Shown here: one piece after another, positions 1 through 5,061 of the stretch
How positions within the stretch are numbered: the first letter of the stretch is position 1
Layout of the letters: every line of letters begins with the position of its first letter
NCBI GenBank assembly: GCA_003157195.1
Contig: PMIU01000065.1
Span: 1 to 7,341 of the forward strand
Source of the DNA: Candidatus Nomurabacteria bacterium
GTDB taxonomy: Bacteria; Patescibacteriota; Minisyncoccia; Phycocordibacterales; UBA9973
DNA length: 7,341 bases
Reading direction: 5' to 3'
Position numbers and translations under genes: made by a program
The notes under the pieces: model-generated
What the model saw: the letters and a program-made list of their open reading frames with translations, nothing else
Database searches by the model: none
Told to the model about the DNA's origin: nothing

Positions 1-194
1 TTGCCGACGAGCCGACAGGCAACCTCGACCCTGTCAACACGCACGAAATAGTGCAGATTTTAAAGAAAATAAACGATTTGGGTACTACGGTGATTTTAAC
101 CACGCACAATAGGGGCATCATTGAGTCTGTCAATAAAAGAGTAATTACAATGGAAAATGGGAAGATTATCAGAGACAGTAAACATGGCAAATAG
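1..194 (+). CDS. ftsE: Cell division ATP-binding protein FtsE, 3' end (partial)
   Basis: This is the ATPase subunit of FtsEX, an ABC-type complex at the division site that uses ATP to drive peptidoglycan hydrolase activation through FtsX. The gene enters from the left edge; the first full codon is at 3, leaving 63 residues and a TAG stop at 192-194. The visible part begins in the Walker B/D-loop (ADEPTGNLD) and continues to the H-loop (ILTTHNRG) and the terminal strands VITMENGKIIRD, in the expected order for an ABC ATPase. The Walker A and signature motifs lie outside the window. These motifs alone would fit a LolD/MacB-type ATPase too, but ftsX begins only 15 bp downstream, which settles the assignment. 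Nothing is odd in the visible part. Confidence 0.93.
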   Translation, partial: ADEPTGNLDPVNTHEIVQILKKINDLGTTVILTTHNRGIIESVNKRVITMENGKIIRDSKHGK

Positions 195-197
195 TGA

Positions 198-203
198 TAT
201 AAT
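198..203 (+). promoter_or_regulatory. Possible extended -10 box in front of ftsX
   Basis: TATAAT at 198-203 is preceded by TG at 195-196, giving the extended -10 form TGnTATAAT. It ends 6 bp before the ftsX ATG at 210, so a transcript from it would start at or next to the start codon and be leaderless. No good -35 is needed for an extended -10. The match could be chance in AT-rich DNA, and ftsX may simply be read through from ftsE. Confidence 0.3.
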
Positions 204-209
204 ACTGAG

Positions 210-1133
210 ATGACAATGACGACATTTAAAAGAATTATAAAGGGCGGATTCTTAAATTTCAAAAGAGGCGGGATTATTTCTTGGGCAGCTGTACTTGTGG
301 TAACCATAACTCTCTCTGTTATTACAATGATAATTTTCTTGCAAGCAGTCTTGCATTTTTCTCTCACTCAAATCAAAGACAAAGTGGATGTGACTATTTA
401 TTTCACTACTAACGCGCCGGAAGATAAAATTTTAGCCTTGCAGTCTTCACTCGAACAGTTGCCCGAGGTTGCAAATGTTTCCTATACCAGCGCGGCCGAC
501 GCGTTAATCCTCTTCCGTGACCGCCACCAGAGCGATTACCCGACAATTCAAGCCTTGGATGAAATAGGCGTCAATCCTCTCGGCGCGTATCTGAATGTCA
601 AAGCCAAGGAGGTTTCTCAATACGAAAGTATAGCGAATTTTATGAAGTCCGATAACGCGCTTGTCTTAGGATCCGCTTCTATTGTAGATAAAGTAAATTA
701 TTATCAAAACAAATTGGTAATTGACCGGTTGAATACCATCATCGGTGGCGCGCAAAGGCTTGGTTTTCTTCTGACTTTTATTTTAATAATCATTTCTATT
801 ATTATCACTTTCAACACTATTCGTCTGGCTATTTTTATCTCCAAAGAAGAGATCGGCGTAATGCGTTTGGTGGGCGCGAGCAAGATGCATGTGCGTGGAC
901 CCTTTATGATTGAAGGCGTCATCTACGGCATTGTCGCCACTCTCATCACTATGTTTATTTTTTGGCCCATCGGGTTTTGGTTAGGACGAAATATGACCGA
1001 TTTCCTCGGAATTAATATGTATAATTACTACCTTTCCAACTTCTTCCAAATTTTTGCAATAATTTTATTATCAGGTATACTGTTGGGTGTGATTTCGAGT
1101 TTTTTAGCAGTTAGAAGGTATCTTAATAAATAG
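210..1133 (+). CDS. ftsX: Cell division protein FtsX, permease-like subunit
   Basis: FtsX is the membrane half of FtsEX. It does not transport a substrate; it passes ATP-driven shape changes of FtsE to peptidoglycan hydrolases or their activators outside the membrane. The 307-residue protein has the family layout: a cytoplasmic N-terminus, TM1 at about 22-48, a large extracellular domain at about 50-180, then TM2 (184-208), TM3 (233-257) and TM4 (279-300). The stretch NTIRLAIF followed by EEIGVMRLVGAS and RGPFMIEG (about 202-236) is the conserved FtsX core between TM2 and TM3. It follows ftsE by 15 bp. Two ATGs (210 and 216) are possible; neither has a Shine-Dalgarno, and I keep the first. 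The stop TAG at 1131-1133 lies inside a short tandem repeat. Length is normal for the family. Confidence 0.95.
   Translation: MTMTTFKRIIKGGFLNFKRGGIISWAAVLVVTITLSVITMIIFLQAVLHFSLTQIKDKVDVTIYFTTNAPEDKILALQSSLEQLPEVANVSYTSAADALILFRDRHQSDYPTIQALDEIGVNPLGAYLNVKAKEVSQYESIANFMKSDNALVLGSASIVDKVNYYQNKLVIDRLNTIIGGAQRLGFLLTFILIIISIIITFNTIRLAIFISKEEIGVMRLVGASKMHVRGPFMIEGVIYGIVATLITMFIFWPIGFWLGRNMTDFLGINMYNYYLSNFFQIFAIILLSGILLGVISSFLAVRRYLNK
1054..1081 (+). promoter_or_regulatory. Candidate promoter for pyrG inside the ftsX 3' end
   Basis: TTGCAA (1054-1059) and TATACT (1076-1081) are separated by 16 bp, a 4/6 and a 5/6 match to sigma-70 type boxes. The -10 hexamer is the same as that of the marR promoter. 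A transcript would start near 1088, about 70 bases before pyrG. The -35 is weak, so this is only a candidate; pyrG could equally be read from upstream. Confidence 0.3.
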
Positions 1134-1158
1134 TTATAAAGTAGAAAGTTATAAAGTA
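1132..1158 (+). repeat. Short tandem repeat between ftsX and pyrG
   Basis: The 12-mer AGTTATAAAGTA occurs at 1132-1143 and again at 1147-1158, a 15-bp period. The first copy overlaps the ftsX stop codon and the last base of the second copy is the A of the pyrG ATG, so the repeat makes up the whole intergenic gap. From memory, similar TATAAAGT-type short repeats are frequent between genes in Parcubacteria. The function is unknown; slippage is the simplest origin. Confidence 0.75.
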
Positions 1159-2789
1159 TGAAAAATCCAAAATATATTTTTGTGGTGGGGGGGGTTATGT
1201 CTTCTGTGGGCAAAGGTATTGCGGCCTCCTCTATCGGAAAAATATTACAGTCCCGCGGATACCACGTGGCTATTATGAAAGCGGATATGTATGTGAACAT
1301 TGACGCGGGTACTATTCGCCCCGCCGAGCACGGAGAAGTTTTTGTCGGGGAAGACGGCGTAGAGGCCGACCAAGACTTGGGCAACTATGAACGTTTTACC
1401 AATCAAACCAGTTTGCGCGCAAATTACATGACGACCGGGCAGATTTATCAGGAAGTTATTCGTCGCGAAAGAAATTTGGAATATGGTGGGGAAGATGTGG
1501 AAGTTTATCCCGACATACCAAAGGAAATAATCAGGCGCATAGAAGCTTGTCACGAAAAAGCTAAATCAGAAATTACGGTAATAGAATATGGAGGTACTGT
1601 GGGAGAAGGTCAGCTTCTGGTTTTCTTGGAGGCAACTAGAATGATGAAAGGCAAAAATCCGGATGATGTTTTTATCGTCTTGACGAGCTACTTGCCGACT
1701 CCATCACTTCTGGGAGAGCAGAAATCAAAGCCTACTCAGCGCGCGGTGCTGGATCTTTATTCTGTGGGTCTCAAGCCGGACTTTGTGCTTTGTCGCGCTG
1801 ACCGTCCAGCCACTTCCGACATCAAACGCACTATCAGCAATGTCTGTAGTATTCCGGTTGAACGCATAATTTCCGCACCCGACGTGTATTCTATTTATGA
1901 TGTGCCGGTTAATTTCGAAAAAGAAAATTTTGGGAACACGTTGCTTAAAACCATCGGGCTCGCGCCACGCCAAAAAGATATGGCCGACTGGACAGCTTTT
2001 GCGAACAAAATCAAAAAAATAAATAAAGAAGTCACCATCGGCATTGTCGGCAAATATTTCAATTTCAAATCATGCAAGGATACCTATATTTCCGTAATTG
2101 AATCCATCAATCACGCTTCCTGGAATCAAGGTTACAAACCGAAAATTCTTTGGCTGGATTCGGAAAAATATGAACATGACAGCAAATTGCTGGGTGAGCT
2201 TGATAAATTGGACGGCATTATTGTGCCGGGAGGCTTTGGTAATAGGGGAGTGGAAGGGATGATTTTAGCGGCTGATTACGCCCGCAGAAAAAAAATCCCG
2301 TATTTTGGTTTATGTCTGGGTGTGCAGATAATGACTATTTCTTATGCCCGGAATGTTTTGAAACTCAAAGGCGCCAACTCTACGGAGATGAACGCCAATA
2401 CTATGCACCCTGTCATTGCCACTATGGCTGACCAGATTGATAAAATAAAAAATAAAAATTACGGGGGAACTATGCGCTTGGGTGCTTATGACTGCGTCTT
2501 GGCGAAAAATACCGTTGCTTTTGGCGCTTACAAAACGGTTAATATTTCCGAGCGTCACCGCCATCGATATGAAGTCAACACAAAATATGTCGCCGAATTG
2601 GAACAAGCCGGTCTGGTTTTCTCTGGCAGGTCTCCGGACGGAGTCTTGATGGAGATAGCTGAACTGCCGAAAAAAGTTCACCCATTCTACTTGGGTACCC
2701 AATTTCACCCAGAATTCAAATCCCGCCCGCTTACCCCGCATCCGCTTTTCTCCGCTTTTGTTAAAGCTTGTATTGGAAAACAAAAATAA
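1158..2789 (+). CDS. pyrG: CTP synthase (glutamine-hydrolysing)
   Basis: CTP synthase makes CTP from UTP, ATP and glutamine, the last step of de novo pyrimidine nucleotide synthesis, in the cytoplasm. At 543 residues it is full length (the E. coli enzyme has 545). The N-terminal amidoligase half shows GGVMSSVGKG (11-20, ATP loop), HGEVFV (58-63), DQDLGNYERF (71-80) and KSKPTQ (189-194, UTP site). The C-terminal class I amidotransferase half shows PGGFG (357-361, oxyanion region), nucleophile Cys386 in GLCLG, ERHRHRYE (465-472) and the His517/Glu519 pair in FHPEF. All three triad residues are present, so glutaminase activity is expected. Odd points: the usual GDIES after GGTV (E. coli 146-150) reads GEGQL here, and IPHIT reads YPDIP. 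Both lie in the nucleotide-binding half. There is no Shine-Dalgarno before the ATG. It follows ftsX by 24 bp with no functional link that I know of. Confidence 0.97.
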   Translation: MKNPKYIFVVGGVMSSVGKGIAASSIGKILQSRGYHVAIMKADMYVNIDAGTIRPAEHGEVFVGEDGVEADQDLGNYERFTNQTSLRANYMTTGQIYQEVIRRERNLEYGGEDVEVYPDIPKEIIRRIEACHEKAKSEITVIEYGGTVGEGQLLVFLEATRMMKGKNPDDVFIVLTSYLPTPSLLGEQKSKPTQRAVLDLYSVGLKPDFVLCRADRPATSDIKRTISNVCSIPVERIISAPDVYSIYDVPVNFEKENFGNTLLKTIGLAPRQKDMADWTAFANKIKKINKEVTIGIVGKYFNFKSCKDTYISVIESINHASWNQGYKPKILWLDSEKYEHDSKLLGELDKLDGIIVPGGFGNRGVEGMILAADYARRKKIPYFGLCLGVQIMTISYARNVLKLKGANSTEMNANTMHPVIATMADQIDKIKNKNYGGTMRLGAYDCVLAKNTVAFGAYKTVNISERHRHRYEVNTKYVAELEQAGLVFSGRSPDGVLMEIAELPKKVHPFYLGTQFHPEFKSRPLTPHPLFSAFVKACIGKQK

Positions 2790-2791
2790 TC

Positions 2792-2820
2792 TTGACAAAA
2801 TATTCGCAATAGCATATACT
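2792..2820 (+). promoter_or_regulatory. Strong sigma-70-type promoter of the marR-efflux operon
   Basis: TTGACA (2792-2797) is a perfect -35 box, and TATACT (2815-2820) is a 5/6 match to the -10 box, with the ideal 17-bp spacing. It starts 3 bp after the pyrG stop, so the four downstream genes form their own transcription unit. The predicted transcript start is near 2827, about 20 bases before the marR ATG. No terminator is visible between pyrG and this promoter. Confidence 0.85.
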
Positions 2821-2826
2821 TAGTCT

Positions 2827-2841
2827 ACCTAACTATTAGGT
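2827..2841 (+). promoter_or_regulatory. Palindromic operator candidate at the transcript start
   Basis: ACCTAA (2827-2832), CTA (2833-2835) and TTAGGT (2836-2841) form a perfect 6-bp inverted repeat with a 3-bp spacer. It begins 6 bp after the -10 box, so a bound dimer would block polymerase. MarR-family dimers usually bind such palindromes in their own promoters, and the regulator gene begins 6 bp downstream. That the MarR protein of this operon binds here is inference. The right arm also includes the first bases of the Shine-Dalgarno. Confidence 0.6.
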
Positions 2842-2843
2842 GA
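2838..2843 (+). promoter_or_regulatory. Shine-Dalgarno of marR, overlapping the palindrome
   Basis: AGGTGA lies 4 bases before the ATG at 2848 and matches the 3' part of the AGGAGGTGA consensus. It is the only convincing ribosome binding site in the window and supports the marR start. Four of its bases are in the right arm of the 2827-2841 inverted repeat, so folding of the short leader could hide it. Confidence 0.55.
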
Positions 2844-2847
2844 GCTT

Positions 2848-3270
2848 ATGATACATACACATTCGAAATCCAGTTTGGGGGATTTGATACTCATTTTAAG
2901 AAGGAAAATCATGGAAAACCTTAAAAAAGAAGGGTTTGAACATGATTTAACCTTTTCGCAGGTTGAAGTCCTTCACTTTATCGGGCCTACCGGCAAGGAA
3001 ACGATGAAGAATATAGCTGATTTCTTAAAGATTACTCCGCCATCGGCGACCGAAATTGTGAATGAAATGGAGAAAAAAGGTTTGATTAAGAGGCAAAGTG
3101 ATAAAAGTGATAGGCGTGTCGTATTTATTGTCTTGTCTCCTCTAGCTAAAAAGCTTTGTGCCTCGTTATGGAAACGTAAAGAACTTATTTTAAAGAAAAT
3201 ATTTTCCAAATTAAATAAAAAAGACCACAAAGATTTCGAACGTATTATTAGAATTTTAATAACAAAATAA
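2848..3270 (+). CDS. MarR-family transcriptional regulator of the efflux operon
   Basis: This is a 140-residue dimeric winged-helix repressor, normal in length for MarR proteins. An N-terminal helix (about 8-28) is followed by the winged-helix domain: LTFSQVEVLHFI (34-45), MKNIADFLKITPPSATEIVNEMEKKG (about 53-78, where the second half is the DNA-recognition helix), and the wing with SDKSDRRVVFIVLS (84-97), which has the usual D-x-R-R pattern. C-terminal helices (about 99-138) would complete the dimer interface. It is the first gene of the unit, and its stop TAA (3268-3270) directly abuts the ATG of the first adaptor. By analogy with EmrR/MprA, I infer that it represses this operon and is released by an exported compound. 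The ligand cannot be told from sequence. A palindrome in its leader is the likely binding site. Confidence 0.92.
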   Translation: MIHTHSKSSLGDLILILRRKIMENLKKEGFEHDLTFSQVEVLHFIGPTGKETMKNIADFLKITPPSATEIVNEMEKKGLIKRQSDKSDRRVVFIVLSPLAKKLCASLWKRKELILKKIFSKLNKKDHKDFERIIRILITK

Positions 3271-4380
3271 ATGATACATAAACATATCAAAACATTGCCG
3301 CATCATCCCAAGAGAGTAATTATCATTTCTTTGGTTCTTGCCTTGGCAATCGGCATTTTCGGTTATATAAAAATAAATAAAAAAGTAGTCAGCCCGGTCG
3401 TGAATAATGACATAAACACAAATGAAAATATTTCTGCTTCGCAACATCTTACCCTCGGTTTTCTCGCTTCCGGCAGAATCAAGTCTGTCTCTGTTCAAGT
3501 AGGGGATAAAGTTACAAAAGGGCAGATACTGGCAACTCTCGACGCAGAAAATGCGCAAGGCGCCTTAACGCAAGCCAGGGCCGCTTACCAAACGGCGCAA
3601 GCCAATTATCAAAAGATTATCAATGGAGCCAGGGGCACGGCCATTGATGTGGCCAAGGCCACCGTAAATACCGCGCAAGTAAACCTCGACGGCATAACTA
3701 AACAGCAAAATATTTTAGTCAGCAATGCGCAGGCGAATCTTTTAAATTCTTCACTTGTGGCAAAGTCGGGCGTAAATAATTCTCTCACCTCGCCTTCTTT
3801 GAGCGGAGTTTATGGCAAAAATGTGCAAGGGACAATCAATATTACCTTCGGTTTGGGAGGCAGTACGAGTGATAGTAAAGATTTTGTCGTTTCTGGTATT
3901 TTAAACGGTACGGGCACAATAAATGCGAATACACCCGAGCCGATTTTAGACACCGGGCTTTACATTCAACTACCTAAATTCTCCAATGTCGATTCCTATT
4001 CCAGCACCACTTGGAGCATAGATATACCGAACACCAACGCGTCGAATTACTTGGCAAATTATAATGCTTATCAGTCGGCTCTCGAAACAAAGATTCAGGC
4101 GATAGCAAACGCGCAAGCAACCCTCGACCAAGCCAATGCCTCATTGGTCGCTCTGGTGGCCACGGCTCGTCCCGAGGATGTGGCGACAGCGCAGGCGCAA
4201 ATGAATAATGCCTTGGGTGCGGTGCAAATAGCGCAAGCGAACTTACAAAATACTATCATTACAGCCCCTGCCGACGGAACAGTGACATCTATTATCATTA
4301 CACCCGGACAAATTGCCGCTCCAAATACTCCGGCTATTGAATTTACAAGCTCCGACGTAAAGTCGGAGTCTCGACCTTAA
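3271..4380 (+). CDS. HlyD/EmrA-like membrane fusion protein, long form with coiled-coil insert and lost C-terminus
   Basis: This is a 369-residue adaptor anchored by one TM helix (about 15-33) with most of the chain outside. After a short linker comes the first lipoyl half (about 60-92, GRIKSVSVQVGDKVTKGQILATLD). Next come an Ala/Gln-rich helix (93-165), a beta-rich insert (about 172-256), a second Ala/Gln-rich helix (258-326) and the second lipoyl half (328-358, TIITAPADGTVTSIIITPGQ). Family members normally continue with about 80-150 residues of beta-barrel and membrane-proximal domain; here the chain stops after PAIEFTS, and residues 361-369 are encoded by a hairpin-forming repeat. The barrel is therefore absent. 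The start abuts the marR stop and has no Shine-Dalgarno, which suggests translational coupling. It probably works with the next two genes in efflux. Activity is uncertain: it may be a degraded gene or a specialised form. Confidence 0.85.
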   Translation: MIHKHIKTLPHHPKRVIIISLVLALAIGIFGYIKINKKVVSPVVNNDINTNENISASQHLTLGFLASGRIKSVSVQVGDKVTKGQILATLDAENAQGALTQARAAYQTAQANYQKIINGARGTAIDVAKATVNTAQVNLDGITKQQNILVSNAQANLLNSSLVAKSGVNNSLTSPSLSGVYGKNVQGTINITFGLGGSTSDSKDFVVSGILNGTGTINANTPEPILDTGLYIQLPKFSNVDSYSSTTWSIDIPNTNASNYLANYNAYQSALETKIQAIANAQATLDQANASLVALVATARPEDVATAQAQMNNALGAVQIAQANLQNTIITAPADGTVTSIIITPGQIAAPNTPAIEFTSSDVKSESRP

Positions 4381-4389
4381 AGCGTCGGG
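4350..4389 (+). repeat. Double hairpin repeat at the 3' end of the long adaptor gene
   Basis: CTCCGAC (4350-4356) and GTCGGAG (4362-4368) make a perfect 7-bp stem around GTAAA. Directly after, CTCGAC (4370-4375) can pair with GTCGGG (4384-4389), with one G-T wobble. The two stems share the core CGAC/GTCG, so alternative pairings between them are possible. The element covers the last 10 codons and the stop of the adaptor gene. There is no T-run, so it is a poor terminator; it looks more like a REP-type dispersed element or an mRNA-stabilising structure. Whether copies occur elsewhere cannot be seen from this window. Confidence 0.6.
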
Positions 4390-4416
4390 ATAATTAAAAA
4401 TTAATCATAAAATCGC

Positions 4417-5061
4417 ATGGAAGAAAATAAAGAAAAACAAAATATTTTTAAAAAACCTTGGATGCACAGTTTGATTTCTTTTGTGGTTATTTTTGGCGTG
4501 CTTGCGGTATTTTTATTTTGGCAGACAAACAAAAATACTGTTTTTATTGAGAATTCCGACTTGGAAGCGCCGATTATAAACCTGACACCTTCGACGCCGG
4601 GGGTCTTGAACGCTCTATATGTGAAAGAAGGCGACAAAATTGAAGCCAATGCGCAAGTGGCCTTGATTGGTTCGCAAATTATTTCCACCAAAGTTTCTGG
4701 AATTGTCGCAAGCGCACCGCTTGTCCTGGGATCTTATTTTTCTCCCGGACAAACTGTCGTTTCTGTTGTAAATACGCAAGAAATGAAAGTTGTAGGTCAG
4801 ATAGAAGAGACGAAGGGTTTGAGTAGCCTAATTGCCGGACAACGCGCGACTTTTACCGTGGATACTTTTCCGGGCAAAACTTATGAAGGAGTGGTGGACG
4901 AGGTCAGTGCTGTTTCGGACGACACTGGCGTTGTTTTCAGTATTTCCGATCAGCGTCCAGTCAAAAAATTTGATGTAAAAGTGATTTTTAATGTCTCCGA
5001 TTATCCCGAACTCAAAAGTGGCATGTCCGCGAAGATAACAGTTTATACGAATGGAAGATAA
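4417..5061 (+). CDS. Short HlyD-like membrane fusion protein without coiled coil
   Basis: This is a 214-residue membrane adaptor: a charged N-terminus, one TM helix (about 18-35, LISFVVIFGVLAVFLFW), an extracellular lipoyl-like domain (about 50-118) whose two halves join directly (APIINLTPSTPGVLNALYVKEGDKI and STKVSGIVASAPLVLGSYFSPGQTV), then beta-barrel-type strands (about 122-210) with MKVVGQIEET, GQRATFTVDTFPG and a closing SGMSAKITVY. The helical hairpin that most MFPs carry between the lipoyl halves is absent, which explains the small size. It lies 36 bp after the long adaptor, and its last 11 bp overlap the exporter gene in a different frame, so it is surely co-expressed with it. It most likely couples to the MFS exporter. 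No Shine-Dalgarno is seen. It supplies the barrel that the preceding adaptor lacks; whether the two form one complex is inference. Confidence 0.85.
   Translation: MEENKEKQNIFKKPWMHSLISFVVIFGVLAVFLFWQTNKNTVFIENSDLEAPIINLTPSTPGVLNALYVKEGDKIEANAQVALIGSQIISTKVSGIVASAPLVLGSYFSPGQTVVSVVNTQEMKVVGQIEETKGLSSLIAGQRATFTVDTFPGKTYEGVVDEVSAVSDDTGVVFSISDQRPVKKFDVKVIFNVSDYPELKSGMSAKITVYTNGR

Noticed and set aside
2310..2798. A 162-residue minus-strand reading frame across the pyrG 3' end
   Set aside because: It lies opposite the conserved glutaminase domain of pyrG and shows no family features; it is a shadow frame.
2841..3270. CRISPR, tRNA, rRNA or transposase signals in or around the efflux operon
   Set aside because: No spaced direct repeats, cloverleaf, rRNA-like sequence or transposase motif could be found here or elsewhere in the window.
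4350..4389. The double hairpin as a transcription terminator between the adaptors
   Set aside because: No T-run follows either stem, and the exporter and second adaptor downstream have no clear promoter of their own.
3271..5061. The two adaptor genes as one HlyD gene split by a frameshift
   Set aside because: Each has its own N-terminal TM helix and a full pair of lipoyl halves, so they are two genes, although the first has lost its C-terminal part.
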